Below the pieces are notes generated by a model. The model saw nothing but the letters and a program-made list of their open reading frames with translations. It did no database searches and was not told the DNA's origin. A stretch of 64,000 bases of DNA. Origin: Aphidius gifuensis (lineage: Eukaryota > Arthropoda > Insecta > Hymenoptera > Braconidae). Positions 1-13,130 of the stretch are shown in pieces (positions within the stretch are counted from its first letter, which is position 1; every line of letters starts with the position of its first letter). Location: the NCBI RefSeq assembly GCF_014905175.1, contig NC_057790.1, forward strand, positions 25,446,469 to 25,510,468. Direction: 5' to 3'. Both the position numbers and the translations under genes were made by a program.

Positions 1-348
1 TAAATTGTTTCTCACTTTTTTTATTGGTATTGACTTGAATGTTGATTTGCAATATCGTTGTGTATAATTGTTATAAACATAATAATGTCAATGATATCTA
101 TATAAATTATAAATAAATAAAAAAAAATTCTACTTTAGCGAATGACTGGTTTTTAAATTTGCAATATATTCGATTTTTATTTTTTGTTTTTTTTATGTAA
201 TTCAATTATTTATAGTTAATAATTAAAAAAAAGACAATTGTTTATTGAATTAATCATTAATAATAGTTAAAAAAATGTTTGTATCAATTAAATTGATAAT
301 AATTTTACTAGTTTTATGGTTTTTTTAAATTATAAACTAATTTTTCGA

Positions 349-372
349 TTTTTTTTTTTGTTTCAGGTAAGA
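349..372 (+). other. Polypyrimidine-CAG/GTAAG zero-length splice motif
   Basis: A run of T ends in TTTCAG followed directly by GTAAGAG, so a 3' splice site abuts a 5' splice site with no exon between. This is the form of a recursive (ratchet) splice point. It lies on the plus strand, opposite to HR3, and no plus-strand gene is recognised around it. It may therefore belong to an unseen transcript or be chance in T-rich DNA. Confidence 0.25.
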
Positions 373-3300
373 GAAAAAAAAATGTTCATCAAACTTGCAT
401 GTAAAAATCAAGGTAATGCAATTTATATTTATTCAAAAATTATTAATATTTTTAAAAACCAATATATTTCATTAAATAGCTTTAAAAAAATTACATAAAA
501 ATTATCTAATATTTTCATCATAATATCCTTCCGTTTTGCGTATTATTTAAATCCTGTAACGTAACGTCACCTTAACCAATCAAAAATACAAAACAAAAAA
601 AAAAAAAAACAGAAAGCCAAAAAAAAAAAAAAAAAAAAGAAACTTGCAGATATATAAATATTTGATTTTCACTTTTCAAGGGCTGACCTGACGCAAGAAT
701 AATTCGATTTGTATTTCGCCTGAATAGAAAAATAAAAAAAACAAAAAAATAATATATAAAATACAAAAGAAAAAAAAAAAGAGTATAAACAAAAAAAGAA
801 AAAAAAAAAAAAATTCTGGAAAACACTTTAGCGTTTAAAAATGCCGTGCATGCACCTCATCGCAATAAGGCATCGTTGCTATCATGAGCACCGCAAGCGA
901 TTGCGTAATACCCCCTTTACCCTTCTCTATAAACTGCCCCTCTCCCTGGTCACCCTCTCTCTCTCTCTAGCCAAGTAATGTTGACTTATTTTTTTTTGTT
1001 TCCTGTCTTTATCTATCTCACTGAATTTACAAACTGTTAATGTCTGTGTGCCTTGCGCTATACGTAACTTTCTTTTTTTCCTTTTTTTTTTATTTTTTTT
1101 TCTCTATATATCTATACAGTCATGTTGTTCTTTGCAACACACTCTGCTCGTTTTGTGTGTATCTATAAAACAACTCAACACATTGACAGAATTAAATGTA
1201 ACTTTCGCCTGGACTTGCATGGACAACAACCATGTATAATAAACCAAAAAGTATTATTAAAAAATATTTTTTATTTAACCAAAAACTCGATGAATATCTT
1301 GATGAGGTGGTTTTTTAAATTTTTTTTTTCCAATGTTATGCGTGTGTAATGTTAAAAGAAATATGTATGGGTATGCTGTTCACGACGAGCTGCATCACGA
1401 CCTTAGAAAAAGGCCACATGGTGAATCAGAGATTACCTATTATGGAATTAATTTTTTTTTTTTTTTTTTATACTGTTAATGACCGGAGAAGTTTGATTCG
1501 ATTAATCTCTCTTTCAATGAAACACATAAAAAGGTTGAAACACAGTTAGCCATATATATTTCCAAAAAAAAAAAACAACGGTTACACAATTTATTCAGAA
1601 AGAGTGACCGATGACTGGCACATACACAGGTACGCGTGAAAATTCGAGATTAGAAACTGTTATATATTGGAGCTTTTGGAGCGTTTAATGATTTTAAGCT
1701 ATTATTAACATAAGAGGATGTACAAAATAAAGAAAAAGATAAATAAGATTTACATTGAATTAATTTTAAAATTCCAGGTGAAAGATGTGTTACATGTTTT
1801 TCATTTAAAATTGGATGTTAAATTAATTAGAAAATACATCTTTAAATATTTCTTTCATTTTTACATAAACAAATAGAAAATCATGATAGTTTAAAAATAA
1901 AATAACAAATTGGTAATTAGATACAATGTTTATACATGTAGAAATTATTATCTTGTTGTTTTTTTGTTTTTAAATATTAAATATTTCAAAGTTTAAAAAT
2001 TTTTTTAAAGCAAGTTTATGCGGTTTACTATCAACGACTGTTGTGGTAATACTTTTGCATAGTAACACACAGTATATATTTCCAAGAATATGTATATTAA
2101 TAACTGTGACTAATTTTACAATGATACAATGAATTTTTAATACACCATAGTTATTTAATAATATAGTAATTATCGATTAGACGAAAAAAGAAATTATTTA
2201 ATTTTTAAAATTTATAAAGCTTATTTTTTGTTATTTAATTTATCTATTTATATTTAACAATTTATTGTGTATATAATTTATAATTATTTACTTTTTTTTT
2301 TTTTAATCTACAATGATATCGAATGAGATACAAATCAGGCAGGCAGGCTCAGTTCGTCTACAGTTTCCGTCTGACTATATAGACTCAGTTACTACTATTG
2401 ATCCGTTACCAGCTTGCTTCCTCCGGCTCTCTCTCTCTCTCTCATTCTTTTTTTTTTTTTTCATGTAATAATATATTTCATAATATTTATACTTAAATGT
2501 GTATACATATCATATTATTTTTTATATTTTTATACGCAACATTAGTAAATGATTTAAAAAACAAAATAAAAAATTGAAAAAAAAAAAATTTGAAATTAGT
2601 TATATAGAAAAATAAATTTTACAATGATGAAATTTAAAATTTTGGTACTTGAAAATCATCATGTTTTAATTGTTATGTTTATAAAAGCATGATTATATTG
2701 ATGTTGTGCTAATTTAGTTGCAAAATTCGATCGACACTAACCAACACGACGCAAATACTTTTAAATGACACTTTTAAATTAGCAATAGTTGTAATGAGCC
2801 AAGACATTTGTCTCAATACCAAATGGCCTACATCAATTAAATTCTTAATACTTTAAACTAAAAAAGCAATTATTTGATAATGAATTAAATAAATCATCAA
2901 TTAATTTTCATATAAATTTTTAAATTTAAAAACAATTAATAATCATTATAAAAATTACAAAATTTATTTATTTTTAAACACTTGATAAAATATTTGCACA
3001 TTAAATCAATAAAATAATTATTCAAGTATTTATTTTCCATAAATAATTCAGTATATAATTTAATAATAATTTTTTTATTCAAAATATAATTTTTATGTTT
3101 GTTTTTAAGTTGAAAATTTTTATTTAAAAATATATTGGTATATCTCTCTTTAAAGGGTGAATTTAACACATATAAAATATTTGTATGTATACATAAATTC
3201 ATCCCTCACATACCTATATATAATTATGAAGACGAATATATATGTATAATTTAGACTTGTTTACTCGTATATCCATGTGTGTATGTAAATTAAATATGCT

Positions 3301-4178
3301 AGTTATATGATCACTATGTATGCTTCTGCAATTCTAAAAACCAGCCACCCACTAGTAAATATCATATATGTGTATACTTGTTCTTCTTCTCTAAGTCGTT
3401 CTGGCATCGATCTTTACACCCTTCTCCAACTCGTCTTATACTAAAAATACTACTACTATTGCTAAGGCATCGTCATCGTCAACGACATCATCATCACCAT
3501 ACAAAATTTTCAAAAAAAATTCTACATAATTTCCCACATGATGCAGATTATTTCATTGTAAATTTTTCAATTAAAAAAATCAACATATACAAGTAATTAC
3601 ATATCAAAAAAAAAATAAAATATAAATACTTTTTCAAACGAAGGATTTTTTACGAAATATTTTAAACAATTTGATCAAGAGTTTTTTAAAAAAATAAATT
3701 GAATATAGTGACAGCTGGTATGATATTTATTGATATTTTTTTTTCATGTTTGAATTATGTCAGGTTTATGATGCAGCATAGACGAATGTTGTTATGTTGT
3801 TGTTCTTGTTATGTATTACACACAGGAACCATGAACGATCGATACTCCAAACAACACATACATTCATATTTTTTTTTTTTTTTTACATACACATATATTT
3901 TTCATATTATTTTTTTTATATTCTTCAATAAAATATTGACTGGAAATAATATTTTCAACACGATATATATTTCCAATATGGCTTTAACAATTCCAATCAT
4001 AATAACCAGCATTAATTTACACAAAAAAAAATAAAAAAATAATGTTATTTTTTTTTTTACTTAGTACAGTATAGTGGTCATAGTAGTATATAGTAAGTAT
4101 AGTCATCATGAGTAGGCATAACGTCAGAAAGGGGAGTAGAGGCATTAGGGGATGAAAAAAAAAATAATCATGTATACA

Positions 4179-4190
4179 CAGAGGGCGCAG
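4179..4190 (+). promoter_or_regulatory. Weak CTCF-like core
   Basis: The string cagagggcgcag matches the AGRKGGCRS core of the CTCF motif, but the flanking CCASY part is poor. It is reported because cores this rich in G and C are rare in this DNA and three better candidates exist at 23479, 28123 and 40055. Confidence 0.15.
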
Positions 4191-7100
4191 TAGATCAGTG
4201 TTGTAATGGGTCAGCCTTAAAGCTTTCGAGATTCCAATTGGCCAGTAGGACAGAATGATTTTTTGTTATTTGTTTTGAATTTTTTGTAAGTCTAGTTTTA
4301 ATAGCTGAATTTTGATGAGATGATTCACACAATTATCCACGTAAAGTGCATTAATATATCAAGTTGAATGATGACAATGATAAAGACGACGACACGAAAG
4401 CTTCAAAGCTGTGCATGGCCGTCTATCGATCGTTTATATATGAGAAGAGAAAACCACGATTTTATGCTTCGGTTTTTTCGTCTTTCACTGACGCCTATTT
4501 CTTCTTTTATTTTTTTTTTTTTCTTTTTTTTTTTTTTTATATAGATATTGCAAGCACCACTGCTTTTTCTATCACGTTTCCGGTCTTTTTAGGCCTTTTG
4601 GAATATATATCTTTTTCAGTACTTTTTTTGACTCGGAAAAAGAAAAAAATTATTTTCGTCATCTTGCATTTTTTTTCTTTACAAATGCAGAATTTCTGGC
4701 AAGCCTTTTTACTATTATCATATATATATAACAAGTATATTCTTTTTAATCAATAAAAATGCGACGAAAGTTTGCAGTAACTTTGTGCTTTTATATTTTT
4801 ATAAATTATTTATAAATTAGCACAGCTTTGAAATGAAAGAAAAAAGTTTTATGAAAGTATATTTTATTTTTTTGTTGGTTTTATTATAATTATTGAGAAA
4901 GAATTTTTTTTTTATGTAATATATAGGTATTTTTATCAATGCTATGGATATAAAACTTTTGCCAAAATATCATCAGCAAATATGGCTGACTATTACATGG
5001 ATATATCACTTTCTTTTTTATTATTTTTTTCGGCTTGGAATATTTATTATGTTTTGATATCACGTGCAATTTTATATTCACTTTCTTGTTTGATAAGTTT
5101 TTTTTTTTTAAATCAAAAAATTATTAACAAATGACTAAATATTTTAATCATCATTTCCGGTGGAAATATCGATTCATCAAGATGGAATTAAACATCAGCG
5201 AATGATGAATGAATTGATTAAAAAATTTATCAAAGCTATGAAATAATTATTTCATTAAAATTAGACATAATTTAATTTTAAAAATACAATACAATATCCG
5301 AAAAGTGAATAATGAAAAATTGAATTTTAAAAAATAACATCAACGTGTGAGTCATTAAAATACAATGACTAATTAATCAGTTTTTAAATTATTTAATTTT
5401 AAAATTTATTCAAGACGAAAAAAAAATTATTTATACAATTAATTAATAATATTTATTTATTTTTTTGGATAATTTTTATGATAATATTTTGGACCATTTT
5501 TTGTTAGAATATTTTCTCTTGAAAAATAATTATTAACTAGATGAAAACTTTAAAAAAAAATATTTAATTGAATGTTTTTCGGCTTGCGGATATGAATTTA
5601 TTGTCTTTTTATATCTTTTAAAAATTATTTTCAATAATATGTTATCAAAAATTTAAAAATGCTTATCGCAAAACGCCTGAGGTTAATTTAAAACACATTA
5701 GAAAAACCCCAACTCGTTGGTCATCGATAATAACAGAATATGACAAACGAAAAATTCCGGAAAAAAAAATATATATATATATAAAAGTCGTTATCACCGA
5801 GAAAAAAAATAATCAATAAAGAAATGATTGAGTTTTCGGAATCTATGTCTATTCTCGATCCCGGGTCAATACATATGTTCGATGTATTTTTTTTTCTTTC
5901 TTTTTTTATTCTTGAGAATCGAGATAACAAAAGCTAAATTTATTTCTTATCACTTTCATGATATTGCTTCTCGATCAAACTACTTTCTCCGTTTTATAAA
6001 ATTTTTTTATTTTTTCTTTAATCTTCTAGATATATGTCTTAATATAATTTTTTTTATTTTTTTTTTTAAACAAGTGTACAAAAAATAATTTTGTATACAA
6101 TTTAAAAAAAAAAAAACTTCAATTTAAGCAATACAGTTAAACTGTCATTTTCAGAATGATATTTATCTTTAATTTATTTTTGATAATTTATTTTTTATAT
6201 CAGTGAAAGCTATATACCAAACAGTTACAAGTTCATTGATCTTTTTATATAGAAAAAAATTTTCAAGCTTTAAAACTGGTTATAAAGTTATGAAATTTAT
6301 TTATTAAAATAAAAAAATTAATCAATTTTTAAAAATAAAAAAAAACCAAACTTCATTATATTATTCAAACTTTAAATAATTTTTTTTTTATTATTAAATA
6401 ATAATTATTTATGCGCTTTATAATCGATAGTTTATTGACATTTTATAACGAATTGAGTACACGATGTACTAATGATTATTCAGTGTTTCCCATTTACTCT
6501 AATTTAATTTAATAATTCTATTTTATTTTTACATATATTCCATGCATTTATACTGTTTCTTTTTTAACAAAAAAAAAAAAAAAAAATCAACCAAATATAC
6601 ACAAGCTCAAGTAAATTTATTAAAATATCTAATTTTTTTCCCGACAAAAATCTATATGCTTTTAAATAAATTTATCAACTTGTATAGTCAAAGTTATTTT
6701 TATTTAAGTAATAAAAAAAGAGACTTGAAAAAATAATACAAATGATCCAGTTAAAAAATTGTTATCAATTGGAAATATATTTTTAAATTCACCAAAATAC
6801 GTAGAAAATAGAAATTTATTATCAATAGTAACTATATGAATTTAAAATGTTCATATCTTCTGAGATAATATAGATAATGTTCGTATTTCAAATTGAAGCC
6901 TAAATATATAACAATATATTTCCATTGTTAATAAATTTTATCAACAAAATGTTTTTGCATTTTAAAATCAAAATATTAAGAAAATAAAACAAATCGTATG
7001 CAATTTTCTAGACATTTAAGCAAAATCAATTAAAATTTATTAGAAATAATTCAAAATATTTTTGCATAATTAAATTAATATATCAAAGCTTTTAAATAAT

Positions 7101-7555
7101 TGATAAAATATCAATTAGTTATAATTGTTTATAATAATAAGTATCTTATGTTCTAATAAAAATAGACATGAAATTGCTTTTAACAGCAAAATTTAATAAT
7201 ACAAATGTTTATTCAAGTTATTTATAATAACAATTTAAATACTGTCAAAAATATCGTGAAATGTTATAAAATAAAATAGTTATTTAAATTATCGTTATTA
7301 TTCACAAAGTATTACAAATGATTTAGTTCAGTTAAAAGTAAATTGAAATTTATTTAATATAAATTTATTCAAATCATCATTGATATCAATATACATTATA
7401 ATCAAAATCTAATTTATCATATATCACTACGTATTAAATATATGATATCTACGTCATAAATAAAAATGTAATGAATTTGAATAATAGATTACATTTCCGA
7501 TGATCAATTTTCATAGAACGAATCGTACTGTCTGTGTATGAAAAAATATGTTTAC

Positions 7556-7679
7556 CTTTGATACTTCCAGACGATGTATGTGGTGTCTGGGGTGTATGCG
7601 ATGTAAGTGGTAAGGGTGAACCAGATGAAGACGCGGAGTGTTCCAACTTGGAACTCACCGCGCTCCACATCTCAAACAT
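7556..7679 (-). CDS. HR3: HR3 nuclear receptor, first coding exon (N-terminal A/B region)
   Basis: HR3 (Hr46 in Drosophila, ROR family) is an orphan nuclear receptor induced by ecdysone, which activates beta-FTZ-F1 and is needed for moulting and metamorphosis. The exon encodes 41 residues plus one base. It begins MFEMWSAVSSKLEHS and ends SSGSIK before a GTAAAC donor. Drosophila HR3 begins, as I remember it, (MYTQR)MFDMWSSVTSKLEAH and ends this segment SSGSIK, just before the residues leading into the DNA-binding domain, so the match covers both ends. A stop codon lies in frame shortly upstream of the ATG, which supports this start. The splice phase is 1. The middle is Ser/Thr/Pro-rich, as usual for an A/B region. 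The rest of the receptor (zinc fingers, hinge, ligand-binding domain) is not in the window, so the annotation is partial. Confidence 0.9.
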
Positions 7680-7945
7680 GTTGAACGCCGTGATGATTGT
7701 ACTTTATTTTATCGTTTTAAATTTTAAATTTTGTGCTCAAGCACATTAACGATACTCCAGTATTAACTGAATACTAATACGGAAATAAAAATAACAAAAA
7801 ATAAAAATAATAAGACAACTGTCACTAGACTCTCTGTCACATATCACAAAACGGGACGATCCAGCGCCACCGCTTAACCAATGATAAGTCAAATAATATT
7901 TAATAATAATAATATCAATAAAATAATCACACACTCTCTCAGTTC
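7680..7945 (-). promoter_or_regulatory. Probable 5' leader and proximal promoter of the MFEMW form of HR3
   Basis: Going upstream on the minus strand there is a TCAGTT initiator-like sequence with A at about 7768, a CCAAT-type ATTGGTT near 7878-7885, and a GAGAG stretch near 7935. The block around 7810-7890 is richer in G+C than its surroundings. No TATA box is evident. The start point is inferred, and the leader could instead come from a spliced upstream exon. Confidence 0.35.
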
Positions 7946-9627
7946 ACTGCTTTTTAGATATATCTTGTTTTTTTTTATTTTTTATTTCTCCTATTTTTAA
8001 ATTTGTTATTTATTCATTTTTTTTTATTTTTTTTTATTACTCTTTTCTTAATCTCGTTCTTGAGAGAAAAACTCTTTTAAATATCATCATGATTGATGAT
8101 TTTTTTTTTATTCTTTTAATTTACCTATAAATAAAAATAATAATTAAAATTTTTCATATAAATTTTTTAAATTAATCAATTGTTTTTATTTTCTCTTTCC
8201 GCAAATTTTATTTTTCGTGGGTTTTTTTTTATTTTTTCAATTTTTGATACGTTAAAAATTTAATTTTCTAAAAGTTGTGGATGTATGGGACATTGGAATT
8301 TTTAAATAGGCCAAGCTGATCAATGAATTGTGAAAAAAAAAATGAAAAAAAGAATGAAGGATCTCTTGTTTTTATGAATTTTCATTTTATACATCAATAG
8401 ACTCTTTTACATGTATAATTTTCCCGACTATTTTTTTCATTATTTCGCTAATTTATATTTTCATCATTATTTTTAATTTTAATCATCATAATTTATATAC
8501 CACAAATGAATGATAAAAGTAGTTCATCAACCCTCCGGCAATACGCATATAAATAAACTGCATTTTCATAAAATTTTTTTCCTTTTTTTTTTTCGACAAA
8601 TTTTTATTCAACTATCATTTTAAAATTTCCAAGTATATATATCATCAAAAAGCTCAATGTGTCATTGTCATATTTAAATAAAAATTAAAACAATACACAA
8701 AAATGATTTAAAAAAATTTTATAAAAGACATAAAAAATAAAATAAACTATCAGATTTCTATGTATAAAAGTAAATTAATGCAAAAATAGATAAATAAAAT
8801 TAAAATAAATAAATATAAAATTAGAAATAAAATACTTAAAAAATACTAAAAAAAAAAAAAAAAATCCATGAATAGATTGAGTACGCATGTTGAAATGCAA
8901 TGGTGTGAGAATATAAGGGGAAAATAATCAAGAGGAGGTCATATAGACATGCATTAGAATGCATGGATGCATTACAGTCAACTGTGGGAGGATGAACATA
9001 AATTCTATGACAACATAAATTGCATGTATTTTTTTATTTTTCATATATATCGTTTATAAATTTAAAGAAAAGAAGAAAATATTATTAATTAAAATTTTCC
9101 TTACATTGAAATAATTTAATTTTCATTTGAAAATTATTTAAACAAAATATATGAAATAGTAAAAAATAAAAGCTTTCTAGTTGTATAAATTTACTGCAAT
9201 GGATTTACATTGATCCTCTTTAAAATATTGCTATGGCATTGTTAAAGAAAGAGGCAAATATGGAGAGCTTGTTGAGGAGAAATACACCGCACACTTTTAA
9301 CATTTGTATTGAGCTAAAATTTTAGTTGAGCCTACTTACACACAACTACTACAAAGTTGATTTTGTTTTTTAAAAAATACATATACATTGATATCTTTAG
9401 AGAGTGAAAAAACTTATGAAAAAAAAAAAGAGCTTTTCAAGTTTTCAAATATTCCTTTTTTTGTATATAAAAATTCAAATACATATATATAAGTGCAATT
9501 TTTTTAGAAGCCAGTTCTAAATTGCACACAATGGCTATGATAAAACGACACAATAACTATTTTACATGGCAACTACTAACAACTGCATGAACATATATAC
9601 AGTTTTTTTTTTTTTTTATTTATTTTT

Positions 9628-9660
9628 TACAAACGATATACATGAAAGCTATCGTTTGTA
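9628..9660. repeat. Perfect 11-bp inverted repeat, 11-nt loop
   Basis: TACAAACGATA at 9628-9638 is repeated as its exact reverse complement at 9650-9660. The arms include GC pairs in a T-rich setting. They do not extend outward, so the hairpin is too short for an ordinary pre-miRNA. Confidence 0.6.
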
Positions 9661-10752
9661 TATACTATTTTTATTTTTTTTTAAACTGGCATAGTGATAT
9701 ACATTTGCCTGAGCTTTATTTGAGCTTTCATCAACTCACGAATGACAGAAAAAGCTGTTTTATATAAAGAAGAAAAAAAGTCTACAATCGACAGTAATAT
9801 AAAAAAAATTTTAACCAAAGGAATATTTTAAAATATACACAAAAAAAACATGAACAATATATAATTTAATTTAGTATCATCATTGAGCAGATGATGTAAT
9901 GACTAAATTTTGGCAAAAATCCAAAAGAAAGTATTATGATGATTTAGTCAACACACACAGGTTGAATGCAGTGTATATAATTTCTTATCGGTTCAACACA
10001 ATTTAAATATAAACATGCAAATATACATGTATAAAAATTGCATGGGGTTATATATAGTACAATGCAACAACGTGTACGAAAGAAATAAATAAATAAAAAA
10101 GAAGAAGAAGAAGAAAAAAAAAAGGCTAGACGAAAGAGAATAGCAAGACAAAAAGGAGACGAAAAGATAAATAGAGCAGGAACAAATGGCAAAGTCGGTC
10201 GTGGCATGCTTCACATTGCGGAAAGTGAAACTAAAACGCGCGCATCATGAAAACCAGGACGAGTTGATGGTGGTCGAGACGAAAAGGGTGGTATTATATA
10301 CCACTATATACATATATACATATTAACTGTCTAGTAACAAGGTCCGGCATGCTCCTGTTTCCTTTTTTTTTTTTTTATCATCTCTTTTTTTTCTCCAGCG
10401 AAACCACGTGCTTTTCTCTCCCATGTTTACCATGATTTTTTTTTTATTTTTTAAATATTTCTTTTTATCATTTAAATTGATGTCTAATTTATTTATCAGT
10501 TTTTAAAATATATATTATAATTAAAAGCTTTAAAATTAATTAAATAAATTAAATATAAAAAATTTTTAAAATTTAAAAAATAGAAAAAAAGCTCTTTTTT
10601 GATGATTTTTTTTTTTTTTTTTTCGGAGCTGTTTAAAGCCCAGATTTATATATTTATATATATATTTTTTAATTTTAAAAATAATTTCTCATTTTGTGTT
10701 TTTCTTGACTTTAGAAAAAAAAAAAAAAAATTTAAAAAAGAAATAATGTTTT

Positions 10753-10950
10753 AGCCACGGAAGCGCGTTGCATCGTTCGTGCATCACGGACTCGTATGAA
10801 TTATTTTTGCTGTGGGGGCATCGTTTCTTATTTAGGTCGTGTACACGTTAGTCGCGCTTACAGTGGACTTGTTGTAGACGACCACCGACGCCACGGAAGT
10901 AACCGACTTTGTGACGCTTCTGCACTCTGGCTCTAGCCGGCTCTAGCCAA
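10753..10950. other. GC-richer island, candidate cis-regulatory element
   Basis: About 200 bp has far more G and C than the flanks and several CG dinucleotides. It ends in a tandem copy of the 10-mer GGCTCTAGCC at about 10931-10950. No open frame with splice signals is convincing on either strand. Such islands in this window otherwise mark exons or promoters, so a regulatory or noncoding-exon role is likely but unproven. Confidence 0.35.
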
Positions 10951-12599
10951 GTATATATACCAACAAAACTTTTATATATCTATTTTTCTCTACCATTGGT
11001 GCTTTTCACAATATATACCATCATAGATTTTTTTTTTTTTTTTTTTTTTTCCAACCCTCTACTTCAACTACCCTTATAACACGATCGATGACTCAAAAAT
11101 TATATACACTTATAGAAATAAAAAAAAATATATAATAAAATATTATAATTTAAGGGTCGTCTAATGATAAGTCTTGTCAAGTAAATTTATATTATCAATA
11201 TTGATTATTTTTAATTTTCATTGATGATAAAAAAAATTATTTTTTAAATAAATAACAGTAGTGTCATTGCAAAAATAATATATTGATATTTGAAAATTGA
11301 AATAGATAATTTTTACTGTCAAAAATAAGAAAATAATTATTGTCATTAAGCTCGAGTTGAATATTATTAATTACATTTGATAATTGATTAATTTTTTTGA
11401 TGCAAAATTGCAAGAAAATAATAAATATAATTTAGATTTCGATAAAAGAATTACATGAATTTTCGAACTGCTAAAAAACACGAAATTTATTTTATTTATT
11501 TGTCGTTTTACTGGATTTTTATTGGGATTTATTTTGTCATTGTTTTTATTAATCATCAGGAGTATTAATAGTTGACTAATAATAATGAAGTTAAATGAAT
11601 TCTGCATATGCATGAGAGTCAGTACAATTACCTCTCGTGTGTTTATGTGTATTAGTTACTTGTAAGTTTATTTAATATTATCAACACATTTAAAGGCATA
11701 AAATAAATATATATATATGTATATCGAACCAAAATGAATTGTCGTATTACCTAACAGTATTCATAACTAGGCGACACAAATACGACTAGGGAGAAAGGCG
11801 GGAAGAGAAAAAAATAAAAATAAATGATAATACAGGAAAATAGAGTAATAATTATCTGTCAGTGTTGTTGTTGTTGTTGTTGTCTTGCAACTGTATCAAG
11901 TTCAAAAATAAAATTTGAAAAAAAAATATCAATTAAATATATATTTTTAAATATTTAAATTTATGTTTTTCGAAAACCCAGCGGAAAGAGAATAAAAACA
12001 AATTAATTTAAAAAAAAAAAAAAAGTTAAAGAAAACACCCACCAATTAGTGTTAAATAATTTATTTTTTTTTGTTGTCAAAATTTTTTTGTTTTTAAATC
12101 TTGTCATTTAAAAAAATCACAAATGAAATTTCACATTTTTTTTTTTTCTTTTAAATCACAGATATCAAGCAACTTTTATTTCACAATAATCACTCAGTTA
12201 TTCACTGCACTATTAAATTCTCATTATTTCCAACAACATTAAAAAGAAAAAAAAAAATGAAAAAAAATATATATTTATATTTATACAGATATAGTAAATA
12301 AAAACACCTAAATTTTGTAATAATTAACACCTTTTAGATAATTTTCTAATATCGATAAACAAAATCCACAATTAGCGTAAATTTTATTTTTTCTTTTAAT
12401 CAAATTACACACTAGTATTAAATCCTTTTTAATAATTTTTTCATATACAAGACTCCATAAGTAGAACAAACCAAAAAGCAAAAGAAAAAAAAAAAAAAAA
12501 AAAATTACAACACTAATTAATAATTATTTCTTCTTTTAAATCCGCGATACAGGTACTCTCAAGTAACGTGCGTGATCCGTTGTAAATTTTCTATCCGTT

Positions 12600-13130
12600 T
12601 TATAATTTTTTTTTTCAACTTCTAGTCTGCACATTCACTGATCTCTTCTCTTAGCAATGATTTATTTATTTTTCACTTTTATACAGCGCCCGCAGCGCAC
12701 TCTGCCCCGATTATATTCAAAAACAAATAATTTAAATTCAAAAGAAAAAAAAATTTTCTTAACTAAATTTATTCTTTGGATAAGTCAAAATTAATTTGAT
12801 AATTATTGATAAAACTTGAACAATTATTTTTCCTTCAATTTTAACAATTAAATTTTTCTATACTAATTAATAATAATAACAACAATAATATTAATTAATG
12901 AAAATCGCGAATGCCGGTTGCGAGTTATTAACATGAGACAGTCCCGTTGGCTGATGGTAAAAGTTGGTTTGTTACGCGACCGTGGCTCTGGGTTGACTGG
13001 TGTGCCGCGCAAGATCAGTCAATAGCCCCACCAACAATTTTCCCCTTGGTGTGTTTAGGGTAGGGAGGTGCTGAGCAACTCTGCGGGATAGAAAGGGACA
13101 GAATGAAAACTTCCTCGTATCACTAGTACA
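12600..13130 (-). promoter_or_regulatory. Candidate TATA promoter on the minus strand
   Basis: On the minus strand TATAAAAG starts at 12683, directly downstream of a short very GC-rich stretch (about 12686-12710). A TCATT initiator-like site lies near 12658 and a TCAGTG near 12639; neither spacing is the ideal 30 bp. The DNA upstream (12900-13100) is GC-richer than the flanks. The transcript could splice to the HR3 exon at 7679 or be unrelated. Confidence 0.3.

Larger units (their letters stand above)
1..7555 (-). other. HR3 intron sequence; no exon recognised
   Basis: This stretch lies downstream, on the minus strand, of the HR3 first exon at 7556-7679, so it should be part of the intron leading to the DNA-binding-domain exon. 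I looked on the minus strand for the nuclear-receptor zinc-finger code (Cys-x-Val-Cys-Gly-Asp-Lys) and saw nothing like it, so the intron runs off the left edge. The sequence is mostly A/T homopolymer with short (CT)n runs at about 955-970 and 2430-2446. Short open frames here are low-complexity Phe/Lys/Ile strings and I do not count them as genes. A splice-like motif on the opposite strand at 366 is listed separately. Confidence 0.5.
7946..12599. other. Gene-poor A+T-rich DNA with one GC-richer island
   Basis: No exon is supported. The stretch contains long A/T runs, a (GAA)n tract at about 10101-10120, a (GTT)n tract at about 11864-11881 and an 11-bp-arm inverted repeat at 9628-9660. The only strong compositional change is at 10753-10950 (separate entry). 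It may be HR3 upstream or intronic DNA if the promoters further right are used. Confidence 0.5.
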
